This document shows, in pieces, positions 1 to 8,117 of a DNA stretch of 64,000 nt. The notes below the pieces were generated by a model, which was given only the letters and a program-made list of their open reading frames with translations, had not been told where the DNA came from and ran no database searches. The position numbers were made by a program, and so were the translations under genes. The stretch covers positions 44,609 to 108,608 of the forward strand of contig JAXLWN010000015.1 in the NCBI GenBank assembly GCA_046328475.1, given 5' to 3'. This stretch comes from CADCWN01 sp046328475. Lineage in GTDB: Bacteria > Chloroflexota > Chloroflexia > Thermomicrobiales > CADCWN01. How positions within the stretch are numbered: the first letter of the stretch is position 1; each line of letters opens with the position of its first letter.

Positions 1-2
1 TC

Positions 3-146
3 GCGCAGGAGCGCAAGGAGCAAGGCCAGGGCAACCCCTGGTTACAACTCTCGGGTATCTTCAAGGATGATCCATTCGCCGACGAAGTGGACGAAGCGAT
101 TGCGGCCTATCGACGCGAACTTGACGCGCAAGATGGCGCGGCGTGA
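3..146 (+). CDS. C-terminal end of a probable antitoxin (partial)
   Basis: The open frame enters from the left edge and stops at 144-146. The visible tail is hydrophilic and acidic (about 47 residues, including GIFKDDPFADEVDEAI), which resembles the C-terminus of small antitoxins that precede PIN toxins. Its TGA stop overlaps the GTG start of the next gene by four bases (GTGA), as in translationally coupled VapBC pairs. The DNA-binding N-terminus lies outside the window, so the antitoxin family cannot be named; the role is inferred from the neighbour. Confidence 0.6.
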   Translation, partial: AQERKEQGQGNPWLQLSGIFKDDPFADEVDEAIAAYRRELDAQDGAA

Positions 147-592
147 CGCAGTACATTCTCGATACCGACCATGTCTCCCCGCATCAGCGGGGACACCGTG
201 CGGTGCAGCGGCGACTGGCGCGGATGAGCATGGATGACGCGGCAGATGATCTGGCAACCACGGTGAACGCGTTAGAGGAACAAGTGCGTGGCCGCTTCGC
301 TACGCTTCATCGTCACGTCACTACGCCGCAACAGATAAGACAGGAATTGAATGCGTATGCGGATTTCTTGAGTATCTGGCGCTATTTCCAGCTCCTGACC
401 ATCCTCCCGTTCGATCAACCTGCGTCCGATCGCTTCCGTCAACTGCGACAACAGGGCCTTCGCATCGGTTCCCAGGATTTGCGCATCGCCGCAATTGCCC
501 TGAGCATTGGCGCAACAGTGGTAACGCGCAACAGCAGAGATTTCTCCAGGGTACCTGGCCTGCTCCTCGAAGATTGGTCAGTATCCGAGTAA
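143..592 (+). CDS. PIN-domain ribonuclease toxin (VapC-like)
   Basis: 149 residues, the usual PIN/VapC length. The acidic residues of the PIN active site can be placed: D7 (and D9) in YILDTDHVS, E45/E46 in NALEEQVRG, D112 in GSQDLRIAAIAL, and N130/D133 in TRNSRDF near the C-terminus. PIN toxins cleave RNA, often tRNA or rRNA, using Mg2+ or Mn2+. The GTG start overlaps the preceding antitoxin-like frame by four bases, so the pair is probably coupled. Family assignment is firm; the RNA target cannot be told from sequence. Confidence 0.85.
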   Translation: MTQYILDTDHVSPHQRGHRAVQRRLARMSMDDAADDLATTVNALEEQVRGRFATLHRHVTTPQQIRQELNAYADFLSIWRYFQLLTILPFDQPASDRFRQLRQQGLRIGSQDLRIAAIALSIGATVVTRNSRDFSRVPGLLLEDWSVSE

Positions 593-634
593 TAAGCAAC
601 TGTAGCGTTATCCAATAGGCTTCGGGAGCCAACT

Positions 635-1816
635 ATGTCAACCAGCGTCCTCGCCGACACGATCACCATCGCCGATCTCGACCGCGATCCCTATCCCCTC
701 TACCGCGAGTTGCGCGACCGCGCCCCGGTCGCCTGGGTGCCCGTGGTTGGCCTCTGGATGGTCACGCGCTGGGACGACGTGCAGGCGGTCACGCTCGATC
801 ACGAGCGCTTCACCGCCGACATCCCCGGCCCGCTGAACCGCACGCTCGGCCGGAACATGATGCACGCGCCGCGCGACTACCACCGCCGCCTCCGCACCAT
901 GATCGAGCCCCTGCTGCGCCCCGTCGCGATCAAGCGCCACGCCGACGAGACGATCCCGCGCCTCGCGAACGAGTTGATCGACGCTTTTCGCGACCGTGGC
1001 GCGGCGGAGATCATCGCCGAGTTCGCCGAATCCCTCTCGGTGCGGATGCTGAAGCACGTCCTCGGCCTGCCCGATATCCCCGACGACAACCTCCGTGCCT
1101 GGTTCAACGCCATCGCCCTCGGCGTGGCGAATTTCGAGGCCGACTCCGCCAAGCAGGCCATCGCCGATCGCGCCAGCGCCGAACTGCACGACGCCGTCAC
1201 GCCGATCCTCGACCGCCTGCGCCGTCACCCCGACGACAGCGTCCTCTCGCGCATGCTCAACGCCGAATTCGACGGCCATCGCCTCTCGCGCGAGGAGATC
1301 GACGGCAACCTGAAGCTGATGATGATCGGCGGCATGCAGGAGCCGCGCGATGTGGTCGGCCTCGCCCTCTGGGCGCTCCTCACCCACCCCGACCAGTACG
1401 CCACGCTCCTGGCCGACCCCACCCTCGTCCGCAAGGCGATCGAGGAAACGCTGCGCTGGGCCTCGCCGGTCGGCACCCTCACCCGCCTGACGACCGCCCC
1501 GACCACCCTCGCTGGCGTGGACCTCCCGGCCGGGGCGCGGCTCGGCGCGATCATCGCCTCCGCCAACCGCGACGAGCGCCACTGGCGCGACCCCGACCGC
1601 TTCGACCTCAACCGCGACGACCTCGGCCACCTCGCCTTCGGCGCGGGCGACCACTTCTGCGTCGGTGCCTGGCTCGGCCGCGCCACCTGCCGCGTCGCCC
1701 TGCGCCTCCTCCTCGACCGCCTCCCCAACCTCCGCCTCGACCCCACCCGCGAAGTAAAGCTGCACGGCTGGGAGTTCCGTGGCGTCACCCAACTGCACCT
1801 CAAGTGGGATGCGTGA
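635..1816 (+). CDS. Cytochrome P450
   Basis: 393 residues, typical of a soluble bacterial class I P450 with no membrane anchor. The haem-binding signature FGAGDHFCVGAWLGRA supplies the axial Cys342, and the K-helix ExxR motif is E271-R274 (EETLR). The I-helix reads GGMQEPRD where the usual motif is (A/G)Gx(D/E)T, so the conserved Thr that helps activate oxygen is replaced by Pro. The start is preceded by GGGAG six bases upstream. No ferredoxin or reductase gene is adjacent, so the redox partners are encoded elsewhere. Substrate is unknown. Confidence 0.93.
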   Translation: MSTSVLADTITIADLDRDPYPLYRELRDRAPVAWVPVVGLWMVTRWDDVQAVTLDHERFTADIPGPLNRTLGRNMMHAPRDYHRRLRTMIEPLLRPVAIKRHADETIPRLANELIDAFRDRGAAEIIAEFAESLSVRMLKHVLGLPDIPDDNLRAWFNAIALGVANFEADSAKQAIADRASAELHDAVTPILDRLRRHPDDSVLSRMLNAEFDGHRLSREEIDGNLKLMMIGGMQEPRDVVGLALWALLTHPDQYATLLADPTLVRKAIEETLRWASPVGTLTRLTTAPTTLAGVDLPAGARLGAIIASANRDERHWRDPDRFDLNRDDLGHLAFGAGDHFCVGAWLGRATCRVALRLLLDRLPNLRLDPTREVKLHGWEFRGVTQLHLKWDA

Positions 1817-1828
1817 AGGGGAACGTTT

Positions 1829-1996
1829 GAACCGCCAAGACGCCAAGGGCACCAAGAACGATAAAGAAGAGAGCAGGGCGCGAAGTTTTCCGCGCCCTGC
1901 TCTCTTCTTTCTTCATCTCTGCGTTCTCTGCGTCCTCTGCGGTTAGATCGTCTCTTTCCTCGTCCTTTCTTGGCGTCCTTGGCACCTTGGCGGTTT
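1829..1996. repeat. 9-mer tandem repeats as inverted arms around a hairpin
   Basis: The left arm (1829-1858) repeats the word CGCCAAG at 8-9-base steps. The right arm (1963-1996) carries its complement (CTTGGCG type). A second word, CTCTGCGT(T/C), repeats three times at 1916-1945. The same two word families recur together at 51593-51704. Confidence 0.75.
1863..1910. terminator. Perfect 20-bp hairpin between convergent genes
   Basis: A 20-bp perfect stem (1863-1882 with 1891-1910) closes an 8-base loop between the P450 stop at 1816 and the convergent MMPL stop at 2007. The outer ends are A-rich on the left and T-rich on the right, so it could end transcription from both sides. It sits inside a larger inverted repeat. 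Confidence 0.6.
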
Positions 1997-2006
1997 AACC
2001 GTCCTT

Positions 2007-2921
2007 CTAATCCCCCACCTGCGCCCGCGCCGCCGGGAGGCTCTCGCCGTGCCCGAGGCCGAGGCGCTGCTGGAAGCGCGCCAGCGGGGCCGGGGCCCAC
2101 CAGTTCAGGTTGCCCAGCAGCCGCATCGACGCCGGGACCAGCAGCGTGCGGATGACCAGCGCGTCCACCGCCACCGCCAGCGCCATGCCGACGCCGATCG
2201 ACTTCACCGTCACCAGCTCGGCCAGCGCGAAGGCCCCGAAGACGAAGGTCATGATCGCCGCCGCGCCGGTGATCAGCCGCCCGGTCTGCTCCAATCCCTC
2301 CGCCACCGCGTAGGCGTTGTCGCGCGTGCGCTCCCACTCCTCCTTCATGCGGCTGAGCAGCAGCACCTCGTAGTCCATCGAGAGGCCGAAGAGCAGGCAG
2401 AACATCATCACCGGCACCGTCATGTCGATCGACGCCGGGGTGAAGTCGAGGAACGTGCTCAGGTGCCCATCCTGGAAGATCCAGACCAGCGCGCCATACG
2501 ACGCCGTGATCGAGAGCAGGTTCATCAGCACCGCCTTCAGCGGCAGCAGCACCGAACCGAGCAGCAGGAAGAGCACGATGTAGGTCGCAAGTACCACGAA
2601 GGCGATCGAGCGGGGCGTGTCGGCCTTCACCGACGCGGCCACGTCGAGCACGAACGCCGTCTCGCCACCGACCAGCACCTCGCCGCCCGGGCGCGGCGCG
2701 CTCTCGTCGCGAATCGCCCGCACCACCGCCCGCGCCGTGTCACTATCCGCGTCGGTCGGGGTGATCACCGACAGCCGCACCGCGTGCGCGCCGACCGTCT
2801 GGTGCAGCGCGGCCTGGAGTTCCTGCGGCAGCGCCTCGCGCGGTCCCGTCAGCATCCCGATGATCGCTTCCTTCGGCAGCGACTTGCCATCCGGACCGGG
2901 CAGGTCGAAGATGCTCCGCAC
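2007..2921 (-). CDS. MMPL/RND-type transporter, C-terminal part (same gene, shifted frame)
   Basis: Second transmembrane half of the exporter that starts at 4368. It contains the repeated MMPL signature (FGLSMDYEVLLLSRMKEEW) and the last five or six membrane segments. The frame in fact begins upstream of the internal ATG at 2921: the joining segment (about 3186-3008) is read in another frame, and returns to this one after a missing G in a CCGATGG stretch near 3007. Two single-base losses in homopolymer runs are more easily explained by consensus error than by decay, because every conserved residue is intact on either side. Confidence 0.85.
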   Translation of the reverse strand: MRSIFDLPGPDGKSLPKEAIIGMLTGPREALPQELQAALHQTVGAHAVRLSVITPTDADSDTARAVVRAIRDESAPRPGGEVLVGGETAFVLDVAASVKADTPRSIAFVVLATYIVLFLLLGSVLLPLKAVLMNLLSITASYGALVWIFQDGHLSTFLDFTPASIDMTVPVMMFCLLFGLSMDYEVLLLSRMKEEWERTRDNAYAVAEGLEQTGRLITGAAAIMTFVFGAFALAELVTVKSIGVGMALAVAVDALVIRTLLVPASMRLLGNLNWWAPAPLARFQQRLGLGHGESLPAARAQVGD

Positions 2922-3186
2922 CGTCCCGACGCCCGGAACGCTCGCCAGCCAGCGGTGATAGTCGTAGAGTTGGCCGATCCGCGCCGCGTCGAGCGCCGCG
3001 CCATCGGATAGCTCACCACCACGTTGATCTCGTTGTTCTGCCCGACCGCGAAGTCATCCCGCAGCATCTCGTAGCCCTGGCGCGACTCCGCGTGCTCCGG
3101 CAGCAGCACCGGCCCGCCCCAGCCGAGGCGCAGCCCGAGGAAGGGCGAACCCGCGACCAGCAGCAGCGCCAGCAGCAGGATCAGCG

Positions 3187-4368
3187 TCAGCCAGGGTGGC
3201 GCATCACGCCGCCCGCCAGCATGTGCCAGAAGCTCGAACCATGCGCCGCCTTCGCCGTGGTGCGTGCCATGTTCTTCGTGACGCCGCGCCGCGCGGCGCC
3301 AGCCGCGATGCCGTTGCCGACGATCGAGAGGAGCGCGGGGAGGAAGGTGATGCCGTAGATGACCGCCGCCGCGACGACGAGGATGGCGGCGATGCCGATC
3401 GATTGCAGCATCGCGGAGTGGTAGAAGAGGAGCCCGGCGACGCCGATGGCGACGGTCAGGCCGGAGAAGGTGATCGCTTTGCCGGTGGTGGCGATGGTGC
3501 GCACCACGGCGTCTTTCACCGGGCGGCGCATGGCTTCGTCGAGGAAGCGGCTGATGATGAAGAGGGAGTAGTCGATCGCCACGCCGAGGCCGATCATCGA
3601 AGCGATGTTCAGCGCGTAGAGCGACACGTCGCGCCGGTGCGCCAGCGCGTAGATGCCCGCCATGCCGCCGACGATCGTGAAGCCGCCGATCAGCAGCGGC
3701 ACCAGCGCCACCAGCAGCGTCCCGCAGGTCAGCGCCAGCGCCAGCCCGACGCGCGACAGCGACGAGCGCCGCAGCAGTCGCCAGACCACCATCCCGAAGA
3801 CGCCCAGCAGCACGATCAGCGCCAGCGGCAGGCCGATCCCCTCCGAGCGCTTCAGATCCTGCTCACTCACCCGCACGAAATCCTCGCTGACAGCCAGCGT
3901 GCCGGTCGCGACGATGTCGAGCGTCGGCGAACTGATCGTCGGGCGCAGCGCGGCGTAGGTCTCCTGCGCCTCCTCCGGCGACCCCTTCATCCGCACGATC
4001 GCGAACGCACGCCGCCCGTCCCGCGAGACGAACGCCGGATTGGCGTCGATCCGCCCGACATGCTCATTGGCCCGCAGCGGCCCCAGCACCGCCTCGGTCG
4101 CCTGGAGGAAGGCCGGGTCGATCGCGTGCAGATTTGCATCGCGCGAGGTGAAAATCAGGACAAAACTGCCGCTCTCCTGCGCGGGCAGCTCTTGCTCGAT
4201 CAGGTTCGCCGCGCGCCAGATCTCCAGATTCTGGTTGTTGTCATAACTGGTGCTCAATTTCATCGTCAGCGCGCCGGTGGCCAGCGTCGTCGCGACGACC
4301 AAAACCAGGGAAGCGAACAGGGTCAGCCAGCGAAATCGATAGACGAAGCGCCCCCATGAAGCGAACAT
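3187..4368 (-). CDS. MMPL/RND-type transporter, N-terminal part (frameshifted gene 2007-4368)
   Basis: First 393 residues of an MMPL-family membrane exporter: TM1 near residues 10-30, a periplasmic loop, then TM2-TM6 including the family motif around GVAIDYSLFIISRFLDE. MMPL proteins export lipids or drugs using the proton gradient. An AAGGAGGG ribosome site lies five bases before the ATG. The frame ends early at RHPG-stop. A continuation in the next frame (WLTLILLLALLLVAGSPFLG) starts at the same spot, so one base appears to be missing in a C run near 3200. A second shift follows near 3007. Repaired, the locus would encode about 787 residues, normal for MMPL. Confidence 0.85.
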   Translation of the reverse strand: MFASWGRFVYRFRWLTLFASLVLVVATTLATGALTMKLSTSYDNNQNLEIWRAANLIEQELPAQESGSFVLIFTSRDANLHAIDPAFLQATEAVLGPLRANEHVGRIDANPAFVSRDGRRAFAIVRMKGSPEEAQETYAALRPTISSPTLDIVATGTLAVSEDFVRVSEQDLKRSEGIGLPLALIVLLGVFGMVVWRLLRRSSLSRVGLALALTCGTLLVALVPLLIGGFTIVGGMAGIYALAHRRDVSLYALNIASMIGLGVAIDYSLFIISRFLDEAMRRPVKDAVVRTIATTGKAITFSGLTVAIGVAGLLFYHSAMLQSIGIAAILVVAAAVIYGITFLPALLSIVGNGIAAGAARRGVTKNMARTTAKAAHGSSFWHMLAGGVMRHPG

Positions 4369-4786
4369 ACCAGCCCTCCTTGGCTGCGATGGAGACGGCG
4401 CGGGACCCCATTGTCCCGGCCCCCAATCTGTTGCTCAGGCTGCCTACCGCCGAATCCTGCTCCTCCCATCTGAAAACCCAGTCGGCCCCTCGCCGCTCGC
4501 CCCCATCCTATCGGCCACCAGGGGAATATGGCACCCGCAGATGGCGTATGCCCCTCCGATCGTTGTGGGGAAGGTCGGCTGTACTTTCGGCGGATGTTTC
4601 CGAGCGGGCGAGACGGCGAGACGGCGAATCGGCGAATCGGCGACACCCCTCCCCAACTCCACCGCCCTTCGAGCGAGGCACCCCCTCTCCTCGCGGCGGG
4701 TACCCGCCGAAGGTGGGTGCGGGGCCGGGGGGTGAGGTCATCGCCCGTTCGCCGTTTCGCCGTTTCGCCCCTTCGCCGTTTCTACG
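4369..4786. repeat. Spacer with inverted 8-mer repeats and a 16-bp palindrome
   Basis: This 418-base gap holds no convincing gene. A tandem 8-mer of GAGACGGC/GAATCGGC type (4609-4645) is mirrored by CGTTTCGC repeats (4744-4782), so the two blocks can pair. Between them is the perfect palindrome CGGCGGGTACCCGCCG (4694-4709) in a G-rich segment. The right arm ends just before the stop of the RCC1/SLH gene. Confidence 0.65.
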
Positions 4787-6604
4787 TCACCGCGTCTGCC
4801 ACGCGTTCCAGAGCGCCTCGGAGAACCAGCCGCGCGAGGCGGGCTGCGACCAGTTCGCCCACTGCGTCGTGTTCGCCGTGCCCGGCAGATTCCCCTCGAC
4901 GTAGTGCAGGTAGGTCACCATGTCCACGCGGTGGCCGGACGAGGCCGGGACGTTCGGGTAGAGCGCCGGGTTGTCCGCCTGCTTCACCCAGTAGCCCTTC
5001 TTGACCATCGCGCGGGTGATGAAGGAGATCGTCTGCGCCTGCGTCACCTTGTCGGTCGGCGCGAAGTGCGTCGCGTCGTACCCATAGGCGACGCCGTAGA
5101 AGGCCAGCGTGCCGACATTGCGCCACAGGTTCGGGTCGATGCCGTTGCCGTCCACGAACGGATTGCCGTGGTCCTCCTGGTCCCAGCCCATCGCCCGGGC
5201 GATGAACGCCGCCATCTGGGCGCGCTGGGTGGTGTCGGTCGGGCCGAAGCAGCCGTTCGAGTAGCCCCGGATCGTGCCGCGCGCCGCCAGCTGGATGATC
5301 GCGTTGTTGTAGAGCGTGTTCGCGTTGACATCGCAGAACGTGGGCAGCGTGATCGCCAGGCTGTGCCCGCTGCCGCCAGCGACCGCCAGCACATTCGCCA
5401 ATCCGGGCACCTGCACCGGCGATGAGACGTTCGCGGGGGCCGTCACGCCGATCTGGAAGGTGTTGTTCTGGCCCCAGGCGCGCACCGTGCCGTCGGCCAG
5501 CACCGCCAGGCTATGCTCGTGCCCCGCACCGATCGCGACCACGCCACTCAGGCCCGGCACGGCGGTCGGGGTCGGATTGCAGCCGCAGGGCGTGTTGGAG
5601 CCGATGGTCCCCTGGCCGAGCTGCCCCGCGCTGTTGTAGCCCCAGGTGAAGACCGTGCCGTCGTTGCGCAGCGCCATGCTGTGGCGATAGCCCGCCGCAA
5701 TCGCGACGATGTTGCTCAGGCTCGTCACCTGGAACGGGTAGGAATAGTCGCCCGGATCGGTTCGGTTGAGGCCGAGTTGCCCCTGGTCGTTCATGCCCCA
5801 GGCGTAGACGTTCCCGTTCGCGTCCAGCGCCAGGCTGTGCCCCTCGCCACCGGCCACCTGCACGATGTTGCCCAGGTTCCCGTTGCCGCCGAGCCCCAGC
5901 ACCTTGACCGGTGTGATGCCGCCCGGCACGGCACCCGCGCCGAGCTGGCCGCGCCCATTGCTCCCCCAGGTCCAGACCGAGCCGTCGCCGAGGATCGCCA
6001 TGCTGTGCAGGAACCCGGCACCGAGACCCTTAACATTGCCCATGTTCGGGATCGGCTGCGGCGAGCGGCTGCACGCGCCACCGCCGCAGGTGGCGTTCGT
6101 CGCGTACCCGAGCTGACCGAAGGTGTTGTTGCCCCAGGCGTAGATCGTCGCGCCATTCGAGGCGAGGCCGTGCGTGTCCCCGGCCGCGATCATCGTCGCA
6201 TCGGTGATGCCCGCGAGCACGGTCGGGTCGGCTTCGTCCTGGGTCGTGCCGATGCCCAGCTGCCCATTCGGGAAATTGCTGCCCCAGGTGAGCACCTTGC
6301 CATCAGCCCGCAGCCCGACCGAGAAGTAGCGCCCCGCGTCGATCGCGACCATGTTGTAGTCGGTCGCCGCCTTCACCGAGCCGGGGGTGGCGCGCTGCGT
6401 GCCGCTGTAGCCCGAGCCGATCTGGTTGGAACGATTGTCGCCCCAGGCGACCACGCCGCCCGGCTGCTGATTGCCCGCCGCCGCCGCGTTGCCCACCGGG
6501 GTCAGCGTGCTCGCCACCAGCGCGAATGCGAACAGACCGAAGAGCACCGCCCGCCCGGTGCGCCAGCGCACCGCCCAGGAAACAATCCGTCGTTGGAGAT
6601 TCAT
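4787..6604 (-). CDS. Secreted RCC1-repeat beta-propeller with C-terminal SLH domains
   Basis: 605 residues. A basic N-terminus and a hydrophobic stretch ending at NAAAAG form a signal peptide. About six to seven RCC1-type repeats follow, each with a WG(D/S/N)N and a GxxH(S/G)(L/M)A core (VAWGDNRSNQIG, VAGGSGHSLAI), predicting a seven-bladed propeller outside the cell. The last ~180 residues hold two to three S-layer homology segments (IRGYSNGCFGP, AYGYDATHFAPTDKVTQAQ) expected to hold it to the cell surface. The ATG at 6604 is chosen over a longer frame because AGGAGG lies six bases upstream. Ligand is unknown; RCC1 propellers in bacteria usually mediate binding. Confidence 0.88.
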   Translation of the reverse strand: MNLQRRIVSWAVRWRTGRAVLFGLFAFALVASTLTPVGNAAAAGNQQPGGVVAWGDNRSNQIGSGYSGTQRATPGSVKAATDYNMVAIDAGRYFSVGLRADGKVLTWGSNFPNGQLGIGTTQDEADPTVLAGITDATMIAAGDTHGLASNGATIYAWGNNTFGQLGYATNATCGGGACSRSPQPIPNMGNVKGLGAGFLHSMAILGDGSVWTWGSNGRGQLGAGAVPGGITPVKVLGLGGNGNLGNIVQVAGGEGHSLALDANGNVYAWGMNDQGQLGLNRTDPGDYSYPFQVTSLSNIVAIAAGYRHSMALRNDGTVFTWGYNSAGQLGQGTIGSNTPCGCNPTPTAVPGLSGVVAIGAGHEHSLAVLADGTVRAWGQNNTFQIGVTAPANVSSPVQVPGLANVLAVAGGSGHSLAITLPTFCDVNANTLYNNAIIQLAARGTIRGYSNGCFGPTDTTQRAQMAAFIARAMGWDQEDHGNPFVDGNGIDPNLWRNVGTLAFYGVAYGYDATHFAPTDKVTQAQTISFITRAMVKKGYWVKQADNPALYPNVPASSGHRVDMVTYLHYVEGNLPGTANTTQWANWSQPASRGWFSEALWNAWQTR

Positions 6605-6830
6605 GGCAAGCCTCCTCTTAACCCGGCGGCATCGCCGGGAAAACACCCAATATCCAGTCGTAGTGCGGCTTCAACGAAACGGCTGTGATGAAACCGTATC
6701 AGCGAGATCGGCGGCCGATTACCGTAGCAAAATCAGCGAGAAAACCCGTCTCCTATCGCGCCGCGCCGGGCGGTCGCCGCCCCGGCGCGCGAGCGTGCAT
6801 CGTCTCTGGTTGTGCGTTGCGGCCCGGGCG

Positions 6831-7310
6831 CTACGCCGCAGCGCGACGCGACGCGCCCCGCTGGATCGGGCGGCGCAGCTCGGTCACCACGCCGAGGATC
6901 GCGACCTCCGGCCCGAGCGGGAGTGGCGCGCTGCCGTCGTTCGCCACCAGCCACTGCTGCCGGTTCTGCCAGGTGATGGCGCGGGCGATCAGGCCGCCGC
7001 CGGTGAACGCGATCACCAGATCCCCCTCGTCCGGCTGGAGCTGCCAGTCGACCACCAGGCGGTCACCGGCGTGGAGCGTCGGGGCGAGCGCATCGTCGCC
7101 CACCGCCACCAGCAGGCGGCCGTCCCACTCCTCCATCGCCTCGGCCAGCCGCGCGATCAGCGGCTTCGGGTGGACCTCCGCCGTCAGCCGCGCGATGTCG
7201 AGCAGCGCCTCGGCGTGGTGCAGCGGGCGCGCAACGCGCGCATTCGCCAGCAATTCCTCGATCTCGCGCCAGAGAGTAGAAGTCGTCCGCCCAGCGTCGC
7301 CAATGCTCAT
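6831..7310 (-). CDS. S24/LexA-like protein with the catalytic dyad replaced
   Basis: 159 residues. The C-terminal half aligns with the S24 fold of LexA and phage repressors: GDDALAPTLHAGDRLVVDW, then DEGDLVIAF, and the closing strand VAILGVVTEL. Measured against LexA spacing, the nucleophilic Ser is Asp and the Lys base is Arg (LIARAI), so self-cleavage is unlikely. The N-terminal ~70 residues are helical (LWREIEELLANARVARPLHHAE) without a clear helix-turn-helix. The start is set by GGAGGTG six bases before the ATG at 7310. It may act as a non-cleaving regulator or dimerisation protein; function is unproven. Confidence 0.7.
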   Translation of the reverse strand: MSIGDAGRTTSTLWREIEELLANARVARPLHHAEALLDIARLTAEVHPKPLIARLAEAMEEWDGRLLVAVGDDALAPTLHAGDRLVVDWQLQPDEGDLVIAFTGGGLIARAITWQNRQQWLVANDGSAPLPLGPEVAILGVVTELRRPIQRGASRRAAA

Positions 7311-7693
7311 CTCGCACCTCCGCGCCCATTGTCGTTTCAGCTCGTGAACCCAGCATACGCACCGTGCGGCGGGTCCACCAGCCCGAAAACTGTCCATTCA
7401 TTGCTCATTTCCGCCGCGTGGCGGCTGCCCCAAGCGGGGCGAGCAGCGGTTCCAGATAGGTCTGCCAACACTGTGGCCCCCCGCGTGTCGGAAGGCAAGC
7501 CCTGTGCGCGAATCCGGGACGAAATACCTACCATAAGGTCGGGCCGCTACCATCACAAAAGTACGGGGTGCCGGACGAGTGGGACGACGATACCGCGTTT
7601 GCCAGAAGTTTCCCGGAGCCCGAGCCGTCTGGTCCCCCTCTCTCCCGCGCCAGCTGGTGGGGCGCGTTCGCCGGGGACCGCCGGCAGGGTGGC
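7311..7693. other. Spacer without recognised gene
   Basis: No frame here has both a ribosome site and plausible composition. The segment is the upstream region of the S24-like gene on the minus strand. No repeat or clear promoter was recognised. Confidence 0.4.
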
Positions 7694-7828
7694 TCAGCGG
7701 GCGCGCGGTGCGCCGTACACCGGCGGGTGCAGACCCGAGACGGTGCGCCCTGCCAGTTCCTGGCGTTCCGCCGCCGTCTCCCCCTCAGTCGTGCCGCGCC
7801 GCTGGACCGTGCCCGTCGCCGTGACCAT
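7694..7828 (-). CDS. Candidate 44-residue small protein
   Basis: A short frame begins with ATG at 7828, preceded seven bases upstream by GAGGAGGGA and, further up, by a perfect TTGACA -35 box (7903-7908) with TACTGG 17 bases on. The predicted peptide (MVTATGTVQRRGTTEGETAA and on to a stop at 7694-7696) is hydrophilic with no membrane segment. I recognise no family. The signals are better than chance for this region, but codon use cannot be judged in so short a frame. Confidence 0.4.
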   Translation of the reverse strand: MVTATGTVQRRGTTEGETAAERQELAGRTVSGLHPPVYGAPRAR

Positions 7829-7879
7829 CTGTCGTCCCTCCTCGCCCGTTGCTGCCCCGCCCGGTTCGTCCTCTGTGTA

Positions 7880-7908
7880 CCAGTATGCCCCAGCCGGGAC
7901 AATGTCAA
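7880..7908 (-). promoter_or_regulatory. Sigma-70-like promoter for the small ORF
   Basis: On the minus strand TTGACA (7903-7908) is followed after 17 bases by TACTGG (7880-7885). The -35 is perfect and the -10 weak. It points at the ribosome site and ATG of the 44-residue frame. Confidence 0.4.
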
Positions 7909-8117
7909 CAGGAACAGAGCCCCCACACACACTCCACAGTTGCCCACTGCTGTGTGGGTGTCACCTGGGTACTGTTGCGGGTGTGGAAAGAGTCATCGGC
8001 TGGGACAGAACCTGGCCCGACGCGAGTGGACCAGGACCAGCGGAAGGAACCAATCGCGCATTGGCCCTTTCCCCGCACCGGGCGAATCGCTACACTACGG
8101 GCATAGTAGGGAGAGGT

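Noticed and set aside
7568..8117. A long N-terminal extension of the PLP dehydratase
   Set aside because: The translated sequence is Arg/Pro-rich with no similarity to the family, which starts normally near 8118; a small minus-strand gene has better signals here.
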